A DNA stretch of 64,000 nucleotides from Lentisphaerota bacterium (GTDB lineage Bacteria > Verrucomicrobiota > Lentisphaeria > Victivallales > Victivallaceae): positions 1 through 64,000 of the forward strand of contig SUWG01000003.1 in assembly GCA_015061625.1 (NCBI GenBank). Direction: 5' to 3'. A program made the translations under genes and the position numbers. Positions 1-9,511 of the stretch are shown one piece after another. Each line of letters starts with the position of its first letter. Within the stretch, counting starts at the first letter, position 1. The notes under the pieces were generated by a model. That model did not search any database. It worked only from the letters and a program-made list of their open reading frames with translations, and was not told the DNA's origin.

Positions 1-238
1 CCTGCGGCAAACATGAAGCACTTGCTTTGCAAGTATGATGCGGCGTATTTTTGTGAGCGGCACTCTCCGTATGTTTCCGTACACATCCGTACTGATCCGT
101 ACAAATAAAGCGTTTGAAAAAATCACTGCAGAGTTGTGAGGTGAGCACCAGCAATTCGATCAGCGTGAAGCCGTATGGCTTCATTCTCCGGGTGGAGAAT
201 GAATCTCTTGTCGATGCACCTGAAAAAAGTTTTTTCAT
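1..238 (-). CDS. Pseudopilin-like protein, N-terminal part only (continues beyond left edge); split leader [79 protein letters not shown]...
   Basis: Manual translation of the minus strand from ATG at 238, with AAAGGA upstream; prepilin-like GFTLIELLV motif; open to the window edge; not in the ORF track because it is truncated. Confidence 0.7.
   Translation of the reverse strand, partial: MKKLFSGASTRDSFSTRRMKPYGFTLIELLVLTSQLCSDFFKRFICTDQYGCVRKHTESAAHKNTPHHTCKASASCLPQ
66..101. repeat. Four TCCGTA hexamers with exact 10-bp spacing
   Basis: TCCGTA at 66, 76, 86, 96. Confidence 0.9.
166..203. repeat. Twin hairpin in pseudopilin leader codons
   Basis: TGAAGCC-GTAT-GGCTTCA overlapping TTCATTCTCC-GGGT-GGAGAATGAA. 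Confidence 0.88.
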
Positions 239-364
239 GATATATGTCCTTTCATGTTAGGGGTTGTTTTATGTGAACTGTGTTAAATATAGGTAATAAA
301 CGGTAAAACCGCCTTGATATTTGCGCCATTTGATAGTATATTTACGCCAAATGTGGAGAATCTT

Positions 365-1231
365 ATGAAAGCCGAGTATTTATCCGAATTATCCTTTTAT
401 ATTCCGGAAGGCAAACTGCCGGTCAGTGTCAGTGCGGTTTATGGCGACCATCCGCAGAAACTTTTTCACGATCACAATTACACCGAATTGGTTTTTGTGG
501 CTTCCGGGCAACTTATTCATATTGTGGAAAATGAGTTTTGCAAAGTTTCCGCCGGGGATGTGCTGTTGATCCATCCGGGGACTGTTCACGGTTATGACCG
601 GACGGCGGGGGCGGATATCGTCAACTTGATTTTCGACACCAAAAAACTGCCGATGCCGCAGTTGGATAGCGGTGAATTGAGCATTTTCAAGGAAATTTTT
701 TCCCCGGATAAAAAGTATGTTTCTGCCAGACCGGTACTTCATCTTGAGCCGGATGAATTATCCGGAGTGATCGCTTTGATCACCGCTTTGGATGATGAGT
801 TGAAAAATATCCATCCCGGCAGTATGTTTTTCACTCTGGCACTATTCATGCAGATTTTGACCCGGATCTCCCGCTTGAGCAGTATCCGTCACCCCGGTCA
901 GCGGGTGCGCTTTCTGGTGGGCAATGCACTCAACTATATGAATAACCATTATCCGGAAAAGATCACGCTGGCCAAACTGGCGAAATTATCCTGTATGAGC
1001 GAAAGGAGTTTTCAGCGGCATTTCCAGCAGGCACTCGGTGCCGCACCGATGGATCATCTGTTGAAAATCCGCTTGCGCCATGTGCAGAATTTATTGATCA
1101 CCAGCGATATGGAAATCGGTACGATCGCTTTGAATTGCGGATTTTATGACAGCAATTATCTTTGTAAAAAATTCAAGGAAAACTTCCGGGTAACTCCGTC
1201 GCAATTCCGGAACCGCAACAAAGTCAGATAG
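365..1231 (+). CDS. AraC family transcriptional regulator (cupin sensor + HTH)
   Basis: ORF 314..1231; C-terminal AraC HTH (LSCMSERSFQRHFQQALG...IALNCGFYDSNYLCKKFKENFRVTPSQFR); GGAG before ATG 365. Confidence 0.9.
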   Translation: MKAEYLSELSFYIPEGKLPVSVSAVYGDHPQKLFHDHNYTELVFVASGQLIHIVENEFCKVSAGDVLLIHPGTVHGYDRTAGADIVNLIFDTKKLPMPQLDSGELSIFKEIFSPDKKYVSARPVLHLEPDELSGVIALITALDDELKNIHPGSMFFTLALFMQILTRISRLSSIRHPGQRVRFLVGNALNYMNNHYPEKITLAKLAKLSCMSERSFQRHFQQALGAAPMDHLLKIRLRHVQNLLITSDMEIGTIALNCGFYDSNYLCKKFKENFRVTPSQFRNRNKVR

Positions 1232-1235
1232 TTAT

Positions 1236-2048
1236 TCACAGGAAAAATGCCGGAGATTTTTTACGGTATTCCGATGCTGTGCAGAATCTGCGCTGGCGGA
1301 AAAGCCGGTAGAAGTAAAATTCATCCTGATAACCGCAGGCATGGGCGATCTCATTGATCGGCAGCAATGTGCCGAGCAGCAGTCCGGCGGCCATATTCAA
1401 CCGGCATTCGATCAGAAAGTTATTGGGAGACAAACCGGTTATCTGGCGGAAAAGTTTGCGGAAATGCGGATAGGAGATGGAAATTTTTTTCGCTTCACCG
1501 GCAAAATCCCAATCTTTCTGCGGCGTATCGGCGATCTCGTTGCGCAGTTGGTCGATGCTTTCCACGATGAGCGGGTTGAGGTTCCGGGTGCGTTCAGGCT
1601 GTTCGACGATCTGCAGCAGGATATCTTCCAGCAGCAGAGTTTTGCGGGCGTTGTAACAACTTGACGGATAACGCAGAAGATTTTGCAGTTCCAACAGATT
1701 TTTGTGGAATTTTTCCGGATTGTGCAATTTGAATACCGGCGGGAACGTATTGGGCGAAAACAGCCCGCCATCAATGAATTTCTGTATCCTTTCCCCCCGG
1801 AAACAGATGAACATATGGTGGCGTTTTCTGCCTTTGGGCGCACCGTAAGAGTAGGTGTGTCCCGGCCCGGTGAAAAAGCCCGAACCGCTGTCCAAGTGGA
1901 AATCCTCTCCATCGATAGTCAAATCACATTGTCCGCTGTGGTTGTATTGAATACCGTAGTAATCGTTGAATTGACGGTTGCGGATGACGATCTCATGCGC
2001 CGGACAATCGCCGTGAAAGATGAATTCAATGCCGTCAAAGTAGTTCAT
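1236..2048 (-). CDS. AraC family transcriptional regulator
   Basis: C-terminal HTH (ISYPHFRKLFRQITGLSPNNFLIECRLNMAAGLL...IAHACGYQDEFYFYRLFRQ); ATGA overlap with the kinase gene. Confidence 0.9.
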   Translation of the reverse strand: MNYFDGIEFIFHGDCPAHEIVIRNRQFNDYYGIQYNHSGQCDLTIDGEDFHLDSGSGFFTGPGHTYSYGAPKGRKRHHMFICFRGERIQKFIDGGLFSPNTFPPVFKLHNPEKFHKNLLELQNLLRYPSSCYNARKTLLLEDILLQIVEQPERTRNLNPLIVESIDQLRNEIADTPQKDWDFAGEAKKISISYPHFRKLFRQITGLSPNNFLIECRLNMAAGLLLGTLLPINEIAHACGYQDEFYFYRLFRQRRFCTASEYRKKSPAFFL

Positions 2049-3220
2049 AATAAAATATCATTCATTACTGCGTGTTGGATGACCACATTGCCGTAAGCCG
2101 ATGCTTCACCGTGGCCGATGGTCAGTTTACAGGGCAATGCCCCGGAAATCAGCGACGAAATGAATATACTTTGCGCTCCGCCGCCAACCAGCACCGCTTG
2201 AGCAAAATCTCTGCCGAATGACCTGACCAGCTGCCCGATGCGGTATGCCGCCCCCCGCAGCAAAAGAGCGGAAATTTCGTAAATATCCAGTTTTCTGCCG
2301 TAAAGTTGACAGACGGCATCGACCATATTTTCCGGAGCGAATAATTCCGGTGAATCCGGGTCGATAAAGCCGTCAAGTTTACAAGCCGCCGCCTTGGAAT
2401 CCAATTCAGCATAGCCGGGGAAAATATTTTGTGCTTTCCAGATTTTTACGCATTGCTGAAATGGCCACAACCCCATGCCTCCGGCGGTATATGCCTGTTG
2501 TTTTCTGATAAGCGGCAGGATTTTGAAGTTTGCCTTTGCCGGAGTGTCATCGTTACAGGCACAGGCGGCCATGACCCAGGTGCCAAGCGAGATGAAAACT
2601 TCATTATTTTTCACTGTGCTTCCGGCGTAGGCAGCGGCGGTGTCGTGTCCGGCTCCTGAAATCACCGGCAAACCGGATAAGGCGGGCAGTTGCCGGTGGT
2701 TGACCGTGCCGATGATCTCACAATCGGCAGCGGGGGCAAGCAGAGGATGATCCAGCGGCAGACGGGAGATCGCCGCCAAAGTGTGGTTGCTCCGCCTTGC
2801 ACCGCACAGCCGGAAGTGTACCAGATCGGCGATGTGGAGCAGATTTACCGCATTTTTTATTCTTTCGGGGAATTTTTGCTCTATGTAGGCAAGGCGGCTG
2901 GCGGAATAGATTTCACTGCCCTTATCCCGGTAGGAAAAGACCGGCCCGGTCAGGTCGCCGCCGGCATCCAGCAGACCGAAGTCCTGCGCCCACGAGTCGC
3001 AACTTATGGAAATCAATTCATCTTTTCTGATATCCAGTTGCCGCAAACCGGTGATCAGTGCATCGAAAAGGGCCTCAAAATCCCAGTAAATGCCATCTTC
3101 CCGGTGGCACATCGGGGTCGGGAAACGGTAAAATTCACTCAATTTGTCTTTGCCGTCACCGAGCATGATCCGCCCGCTGGTGGCTCCGAGGTCGATGGCA
3201 ACATAATATTTTCCAGCCAT
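2045..3220 (-). CDS. FGGY-family carbohydrate kinase, rhamnulokinase-like
   Basis: YVAIDLGATSGRIMLG N-terminus, SCDSWAQDFGLLD, GAGHDTAAAYAG, FISLGTW motifs. Confidence 0.85.
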   Translation of the reverse strand: MAGKYYVAIDLGATSGRIMLGDGKDKLSEFYRFPTPMCHREDGIYWDFEALFDALITGLRQLDIRKDELISISCDSWAQDFGLLDAGGDLTGPVFSYRDKGSEIYSASRLAYIEQKFPERIKNAVNLLHIADLVHFRLCGARRSNHTLAAISRLPLDHPLLAPAADCEIIGTVNHRQLPALSGLPVISGAGHDTAAAYAGSTVKNNEVFISLGTWVMAACACNDDTPAKANFKILPLIRKQQAYTAGGMGLWPFQQCVKIWKAQNIFPGYAELDSKAAACKLDGFIDPDSPELFAPENMVDAVCQLYGRKLDIYEISALLLRGAAYRIGQLVRSFGRDFAQAVLVGGGAQSIFISSLISGALPCKLTIGHGEASAYGNVVIQHAVMNDILL

Positions 3221-3364
3221 AATGCGTTACAAACTTTCCACTGTTATTTATCCGGGAGGGGGTGTTTTCATAAAATAACACCGCATTTGATCAAAAGCAA
3301 TCCCCGGAATCAGAAAAATTTGATTTTTTATGGCATGAAAAATCATTTTTTTATTGATTTTTGC

Positions 3365-3392
3365 TTGAAACAATCAATATTTGCGGTATATT
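3365..3392 (+). promoter_or_regulatory. Putative promoter TTGAAA-16-TATATT upstream of the aminotransferase operon
   Basis: Hexamer match; lies inside an 18-bp motif shared with the promoter at 7985-8002. Confidence 0.45.
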
Positions 3393-3471
3393 ATGGCAGG
3401 TACAATTAATAAAGAGCGAACCGGATCGCATGAATCTGATTCAAACGCTCAAAATCATGAAAGGATGAAAG

Positions 3472-4797
3472 ATGGATAAGTTGTTGGAAAAGATCTACGG
3501 CATGACTCCTTCTGAATTGGAAGAGTGCGCGGCGCATCTTACCCTCGGCGGCGGAACCCGCGGCGGCCCGGTGCTGGATCACGGAAAAGGGGTCAGAGTT
3601 TGGGATGTCAAAGGCAAAGAGTATATTGACTGCACCAGCCAGAGCTGGGCGTTGCTGCTGGGATATTGCAATGACGAGATCACGCAGATCATCCGTGAAC
3701 ACTCCTGCAATATGACCCATATCCATCAGGGCTTCGACAATAAGGTGCGTTTCTATCTGGCCAGAGAATTGGCCAGACGCGCTCCGGAAGGCATGAATAG
3801 AGTTTCATTCACGGTCGGCGGCGGTCCGGCGATCGAAGCGGCGATGAAGATCGCTTTCAAAAACGTGCAGCCTTCACGGGATTTTGTGACGTTGTTCGAC
3901 AGTTATCACGGTTCAACGCTCGGTTCGATGGGTGCTTCGTGGATCTCGACCAAGTCGGTCGGCAAATTTTTCGGCGGCAGCCGTTTCCTGCCGCTGACCA
4001 GAGCCTTTATCCGCATCCCCAATCCGGTGACTTACCGCAACCCGCTGGGCGTGGATACCGAGGAATATATCGACATCTGTCTGAAAATGACCCGTGAAAT
4101 TTTCCAGCGCGGCGTTTCCGGCAAACCTGCCGGTGTGATCGTCGAGCCGGTGCAGGCCAGTGCCGGACAGTTGATCCTGCCCAAGCGTTATCTGCAGGAG
4201 TTGCGGGCGATCTGTGATGAGTTTGAAACGCTGTTGATCTTCGACGAGATCCAGACTTTCGGCCGTATCGGTGAAACGTTTGCCGCCAATTACTTCGGTG
4301 TCACTCCGGATATCATCTGTCTGGGTAAATCAGTCGGTGCCGGATTGCCGCTGGCGGCGATCATCATCCACGACAAACTTGAGGGGTTCGCTCCGGACAG
4401 TGAAGAACTGCACACCTTTGCCAACCCGACTCTGTCGATGGCGTGTGCCGCCAAACAGTTGGAAATGTTCGACAATGGCGTGCTGGCCAACGGCCGTCAG
4501 ATGGGCGCATATCTGGCCGATGGTTTGAGAAAGATCCAGGCGAAATATCCGCAGATCGGCGATATCCGTCAGGTCGGTATGCATATCGGCGTGGAATTTG
4601 CCGATGAGAAACTCAATCCGCTGGTCGAGGAAGCGACCAAAGTGCGTACAGTCGGTTTCAAAAACGGTATCATTCTGGGAACCGGCGGTGTGCGTAAGAA
4701 CGTGCTCAAAATCAAACCGCCCATGATCATCAATCAGGCCGAAGCCGATGAAGTGCTGGCCCGTTTTGAAGCATCGGTGGCAGAGGTATTCAAATGA
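3472..4797 (+). CDS. Class III aminotransferase (PLP-dependent)
   Basis: VIVEPVQASAGQLILPKRYLQELRAICDEFETLLIFDEIQTFGRIGETFA ... LGKSVGAGLPLAA; class III signature. Confidence 0.9.
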   Translation: MDKLLEKIYGMTPSELEECAAHLTLGGGTRGGPVLDHGKGVRVWDVKGKEYIDCTSQSWALLLGYCNDEITQIIREHSCNMTHIHQGFDNKVRFYLARELARRAPEGMNRVSFTVGGGPAIEAAMKIAFKNVQPSRDFVTLFDSYHGSTLGSMGASWISTKSVGKFFGGSRFLPLTRAFIRIPNPVTYRNPLGVDTEEYIDICLKMTREIFQRGVSGKPAGVIVEPVQASAGQLILPKRYLQELRAICDEFETLLIFDEIQTFGRIGETFAANYFGVTPDIICLGKSVGAGLPLAAIIIHDKLEGFAPDSEELHTFANPTLSMACAAKQLEMFDNGVLANGRQMGAYLADGLRKIQAKYPQIGDIRQVGMHIGVEFADEKLNPLVEEATKVRTVGFKNGIILGTGGVRKNVLKIKPPMIINQAEADEVLARFEASVAEVFK

Positions 4798-5564
4798 GTT
4801 GCGATTTGACCGGGCGCAAAATACTGGTCATCGGCGGCTCGCGCGGGATCGGGGCGCAGATCGTGAAAGATTGCGCCGCATCCGGCGGCATGGTGGCGTG
4901 GAGTTACTCCAGTGAGAGTGGCAAAGCGGCCTCGGAGGAGTTGCAGAAGGCTTTGGCCGCTGACGGCAGAGAATCGTTGGTTTTCAAGGCGGATTGCACC
5001 AGTGAGAGTGAAACGCTTGCCATGTTTGAGCAGGTGAAACAGCAGTGGGGTTCGATCGACGGATTGGTTTACAATGCCGGATTTACTTCGCCTAAAGATT
5101 TCTGTGACATCACCTTTGATGAATGGAAAAAGGTGGTGGATATCAATCTCAACGGAGCGTTTCTCGCCATTCGTGAAGCGGTCAAACTTATGCGGCAGAG
5201 TGGCGGCGGTTCGATCGTCATCATCGGTTCGGCGGCGATCGTTGCCGGTGGCGGCGGCCGGGCGGATTATGCGGCATCCAAAGCCGGTCTGGAAGGTCTG
5301 AACCGGGCGGTGACCAAATATTTCGCTCCGGAAAATATCCGTTGCAATATCGTGCATCCCTCGCTGATCGAAACGGAATTGCTCTGTCAGCGGCATCCGG
5401 ACCCGGCCAAGCGTAAAGAATTGGGAGCCAAAGAGGTTCCGTTGCGCCGTCTGGGGCAGGTGCAGGATATTGCCAATGCGGCACTTTTCCTGCTCTCTGA
5501 CGAGGCAAGTTACATTACGGCGCAAAGTCTTTTTGTCGATGGCGGCCGTACATTCTGCAAATAG
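4794..5564 (+). CDS. SDR family NAD(P)-dependent oxidoreductase
   Basis: VIGGSRGIGAQIV Rossmann motif, YAASKAG active site; ATGA overlap with upstream CDS. Confidence 0.92.
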   Translation: MSCDLTGRKILVIGGSRGIGAQIVKDCAASGGMVAWSYSSESGKAASEELQKALAADGRESLVFKADCTSESETLAMFEQVKQQWGSIDGLVYNAGFTSPKDFCDITFDEWKKVVDINLNGAFLAIREAVKLMRQSGGGSIVIIGSAAIVAGGGGRADYAASKAGLEGLNRAVTKYFAPENIRCNIVHPSLIETELLCQRHPDPAKRKELGAKEVPLRRLGQVQDIANAALFLLSDEASYITAQSLFVDGGRTFCK

Positions 5565-5696
5565 AATTTTGCCGGTCTGTTTCCGGAAGCGGAGAATATC
5601 CGTTTCCGGATTTTTTTGCCCCGTTTTGTTGCAAAATGCGGAAAACGGTGTTATATTGGCAAAAAGGATATTGATTTTATTCAGGAGAATAACACT

Positions 5697-6455
5697 ATGG
5701 GCTGTGGATTTGCGCTTCGTCAGAAAAAAATTCTTGAGTGTCTGCAAAAAGAACCGGAACTGAAAGTTTCTGAATTGGTCGAGTTGACCGGTGTGGCGAT
5801 CGCCACGGTGCGGCGCGATTTACAGCGTATGGAACAGGATAATCTGATCGTGCGTACCTTCGGCGGTATCCGGGCGGTGGAAGCCAAATCGCTGGTCGCC
5901 CGCACTTTTGAACAGCGTGAAGCATTGCAAAGCACCGAAAAACAGCGGATCGCCGCCGCGGCGGCCAAATTGGTGAAACCCGGTATGACCATTGCCATTG
6001 ACAGCGGCACGACCTGTATGAGTTTTGCCGCCGCACTTAAAAACAAAGGGCCGTTGCGGATAATCACTTCGGCACTGGCGGTGATCGAAACGCTCGGCGG
6101 TATGCCCGATATCGAAATCAATCTGGTCGGCGGCCGTTTCCGGGTGGATAATCTGGATTTTTACGGTGCGGTATCCATAAATACTTTCAAACAATTCTAT
6201 TGCGACATGGCATTTATGAGTTGCGATGCTTTGCTGCCGGGGCAGGGGGCATTTTCCCACGATCAGGAATCGGCGGCTATCAGCCGGGCGATCCGGGGCA
6301 GTGCGGCAGAATTGGTTCTGCTCTGTGACAGCGGTAAAATCGGCCGCCGGGGGGCGTTTCTGGCCTTTGCTCCGGAAGAGATCGGCACGGTGGTTACTGA
6401 CCGTGCCGATGAGAAACTGACGGCCGCCGGATACAAAGTTATCAACGCCGGTTAA
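5697..6455 (+). CDS. DeoR/GlpR family transcriptional regulator
   Basis: RQKKILECLQKEPELKVSELVELTGVAIATVRRDLQRMEQDNLIVRTFGG; AGGAG before ATG 5697. Confidence 0.92.
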   Translation: MGCGFALRQKKILECLQKEPELKVSELVELTGVAIATVRRDLQRMEQDNLIVRTFGGIRAVEAKSLVARTFEQREALQSTEKQRIAAAAAKLVKPGMTIAIDSGTTCMSFAAALKNKGPLRIITSALAVIETLGGMPDIEINLVGGRFRVDNLDFYGAVSINTFKQFYCDMAFMSCDALLPGQGAFSHDQESAAISRAIRGSAAELVLLCDSGKIGRRGAFLAFAPEEIGTVVTDRADEKLTAAGYKVINAG

Positions 6456-7858
6456 CGGTCAAGATCGACGAATTCAAATCCCAGTTCTGCGGCTAAAGTT
6501 TGCAGATCCGCCATCCGGTTGCCGGGAACGGATGAAAGGTGATGCGCTCCGCCGTACAAACTGTAATCATCCAGTATTTCCGTCACCGGCCGGGATGGAT
6601 GCAGCAGCCAGTAGGCCCGGTTGTAAGTTTCCAGCACCGGCAGATCGGGTACTTCACCGGTAAAAGCGATCATGCGGAATTTCTTTCCGGGAACGGGCGT
6701 GATACAGACCAGCGTGTAAGTTCCCGGTTCGGCGGTGAAAAACATTCCGGTATAATCCGGCATCCCCGGCACCCAGAAAGGCATCTGTTTCAACCGCACT
6801 TTGCGGTCTTTGCGGGCGATGCTGATGTTGCATTCCTGCATATGAGACATGAAAAAGAGATCCCGTTTGAAATCGACCGTATAGATCTCCGTGAAGTTGG
6901 CCTCTCCGGTCAATTCGATCAACTGGCGCATCGCCGCCGCCCGCAGGATATCGCCTTCCCCGGCGTAACCGATCCCCTCGGCCATCAGACAGTTGATGGC
7001 ATAAAAGGGCAACTGGCCGAATGAGGGGGCAAGCAGATTGGTGAAATTCATGGTAAAGGCGTTGGCCTGATATTTTTTCAACAAACTTTCCACAGCGAGT
7101 TTGCGGCGGATGGATTCAAGGTGGGTCTCCACCTCCAGTCCGGGGGCGATCTCAAAAAATTCCAGATCTTTTGAATGCTGTTTTTTTACTTCATTTTCAT
7201 CAACTTTGGCAACGGCATCAAGAAATTCCGGGGCGTCGATATTGACCGCTTGCGGTCCCCATGCTGAATGCAGAAATTCCGGATCGAAATCAAAATCCCC
7301 CATTCCGGCAAATGCTCCGCCCAGAGCCAGCACCCGGATATCTCCGGCGGCTTTGGCCGCCCGCAGGGCGGAAATTTTGCCGGCAAGTTTGGTCAGCACC
7401 GCTTCATTCTGCCAGTGGCCGGTGACGATGGAAAAGGGGATTTGCGACTGGAAAAGCACATTGGTAATATCCTGAATACCCTGAACGGTGTGATTGTTGG
7501 TCAAATCCACCGGGGCATAAGTGTCGCTGATGACGGCGGCATCCTGGGTACTCCAGATGACGATGGGCAAATTCAATTCCTTGAGGGTCGGCACGATCAG
7601 CATACTCGGCGTATAGGAAACCGCTGAAAGCACGATCACATCCACATTTTCTTTTTTGATCGCTTCTTTGGCTTCGGCAACTTCCGCATCGGTGAAACAG
7701 AGTTTCCGGTAACGGAGGTCGGCGAATGACGCCAGTTTTCCGCTCCAGTGGTCAAAAGCCTGCCGCCAGATGTCAAGACTGCCGCCGGAAGTGGATAAGT
7801 AAAGTTCGAGAGAAAGACCGATATAGGCCACTTTGGGTTGGTTTACCGGAAAGATCAT
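6452..7858 (-). CDS. L-arabinose/L-fucose isomerase superfamily protein
   Basis: Overall fold-like sequence; C-terminal YGGAHHLSSVPGNRMADLQTLAAELGFEFVDLD resembles AraA C-terminus; start reset to ATG 7858 with AGGAG. Confidence 0.7.
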   Translation of the reverse strand: MIFPVNQPKVAYIGLSLELYLSTSGGSLDIWRQAFDHWSGKLASFADLRYRKLCFTDAEVAEAKEAIKKENVDVIVLSAVSYTPSMLIVPTLKELNLPIVIWSTQDAAVISDTYAPVDLTNNHTVQGIQDITNVLFQSQIPFSIVTGHWQNEAVLTKLAGKISALRAAKAAGDIRVLALGGAFAGMGDFDFDPEFLHSAWGPQAVNIDAPEFLDAVAKVDENEVKKQHSKDLEFFEIAPGLEVETHLESIRRKLAVESLLKKYQANAFTMNFTNLLAPSFGQLPFYAINCLMAEGIGYAGEGDILRAAAMRQLIELTGEANFTEIYTVDFKRDLFFMSHMQECNISIARKDRKVRLKQMPFWVPGMPDYTGMFFTAEPGTYTLVCITPVPGKKFRMIAFTGEVPDLPVLETYNRAYWLLHPSRPVTEILDDYSLYGGAHHLSSVPGNRMADLQTLAAELGFEFVDLDR

Positions 7859-7990
7859 TTTGTCTGCTCCTTGATGTTCTGTTGTGTAACATACCGGAAA
7901 ATATACAGCATAAGTCGGCAAGTTGCAAATTGTAAATTTCAAAAATGCGTTATTTGTTCATAAAAAAATCTGCAAATTGGCATATTTTGC

Positions 7991-8019
7991 TTGAAACAAT
8001 CATTTTTTTGGAATATATT
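7991..8019 (+). promoter_or_regulatory. Putative promoter TTGAAA-17-TATATT upstream of amidohydrolase
   Basis: Shares TTTTGCTTGAAACAATCA with 3359-3376. Confidence 0.45.
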
Positions 8020-8065
8020 ATAACAAAAGCAACTGTTGAAGTGATCAAATATAAGGATATCGATC

Positions 8066-9412
8066 ATGTTGAATATGCTTAAAGAATTCCGTAAAAGTTA
8101 TTGTGAGGTGCGCAATGCCCTGCCGTTTCTGGATTGCTATGTTTCCGACATGGCTCCGGCATGGGATGATCTGCCCGCCGAACCGCCTACTGCATACCGT
8201 AAACTTTCCTTTACCGCGGGCAATCCCCGTCTGGTGAAGCAGACGGAAAACACCTTTGAGGAAATTGAGCAAATGGCGAAAAATGAGCCGGAAATCAACT
8301 TCATCATCGCTTCCGGCGACCGCAAAATGCTCTATCATATCGAGGAATTGACCCGACTGATCGCCACTTATCCCAATATCTATCTGGCTACCGGCAATGT
8401 TTGCAATGTTTTTGCGCTGGAAGATCTGGTCAAAGCCGGTTTGACGGAAAAACTGCTCTATGGTTCCATGGCTCCATTCCTTGATCCCGGTCAGGCGATC
8501 GCTCCGGTGGTGCTTGGTGACTTTGACTGGGAAACCAAATGTGCCATCGCCGGTAACAACTTGCGCAAACTGCTGGGCGAAAAGGCGGTTCTGCCGCCGG
8601 CAATGCCGCAACTTAAAATTCCCAACATCATGATCGATGCCCACGGCCACACCGCTGATGAACACACCAAGCGCAGTTTTCCGCATGAGAATAGTGCCGC
8701 CGTCTGGGAGCAGTGGCAGGGCAAACTGGAATTTTTCGGCTTGACCGGCTTCTTTTTCACCGACAGCAATGCGATCCACGATGTGGAGCATTTTCCCGGC
8801 CATAAAGATATTCAATTCTGCAAAGATTCCGGCGGCAGGATCCGCTATTTTGAAGTTTTCGATCCCCGAAATGTGGAAGCTTCCCTGCGGGAACTGGAAA
8901 AGAGTTTGCCGGAAGAAATGTGTATCGGTATAAAGATCCATCCGGCAGTCCACCGGACAGATGCGGATGCTCCGGAATATGAAGCCGTATTCAAAATGGC
9001 GGCAAAATATGACAAGCCGATCATGACGCACAGTTGGGGCGTATCGGATTACAACCCGACCCAGATCCACTCCAGTCCGGAAAAGTTCGACAAATATTTG
9101 AGTGCCTATCCGGAAGTCAAGTTCGTTTTCGGTCACACCGGCGGACGGCCCAATGGCTTTATCCATGCGGTGAATATGATGAACAAGCACCCGCAGTGTA
9201 TGGGTGACTTTGCCGGAGATCTCTTTTTCAACGGTTTTGTCGCTCATGCGGTCAGAGAGATCGGGGCCGACCGGTTGATTTTTGCGACGGATATGTACTG
9301 GATCGATCCGAGATGCGTTCTGGGAATGTTGCTGGAATTGACTGATTTGAGCGATGAAGATATGCTCAAGATCTTGCGGGGCAATGCCGAAAGATTTTAT
9401 CTCGGCCGCTGA
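8066..9412 (+). CDS. Amidohydrolase family protein (amidohydrolase 2-like)
   Basis: IMIDAHGHT, GIKIHPAVHR, FVFGHTGG, LIFATDMYWIDP motifs. Confidence 0.8.
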   Translation: MLNMLKEFRKSYCEVRNALPFLDCYVSDMAPAWDDLPAEPPTAYRKLSFTAGNPRLVKQTENTFEEIEQMAKNEPEINFIIASGDRKMLYHIEELTRLIATYPNIYLATGNVCNVFALEDLVKAGLTEKLLYGSMAPFLDPGQAIAPVVLGDFDWETKCAIAGNNLRKLLGEKAVLPPAMPQLKIPNIMIDAHGHTADEHTKRSFPHENSAAVWEQWQGKLEFFGLTGFFFTDSNAIHDVEHFPGHKDIQFCKDSGGRIRYFEVFDPRNVEASLRELEKSLPEEMCIGIKIHPAVHRTDADAPEYEAVFKMAAKYDKPIMTHSWGVSDYNPTQIHSSPEKFDKYLSAYPEVKFVFGHTGGRPNGFIHAVNMMNKHPQCMGDFAGDLFFNGFVAHAVREIGADRLIFATDMYWIDPRCVLGMLLELTDLSDEDMLKILRGNAERFYLGR

Positions 9413-9430
9413 TATATTCCGGAATAAAGC

Positions 9431-9477
9431 AAAACTGTTACCACACTTCAAACGGGGCGTGGTAACAGTTTTTTTAT
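9431..9477 (+). terminator. Rho-independent terminator between convergent genes
   Basis: 14-bp perfect stem AAAACTGTTACCAC/GTGGTAACAGTTTT, 14-nt loop, T-tract. Confidence 0.88.
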
Positions 9478-9511
9478 TGAAGTTGCTTGATTTACGGTAA
9501 CGGCAACTTGT

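Noticed and set aside
8045-9451. 468-aa minus-strand ORF opposite the amidohydrolase
   Set aside because: Shadow ORF; the plus frame has clear amidohydrolase motifs and a promoter/RBS.
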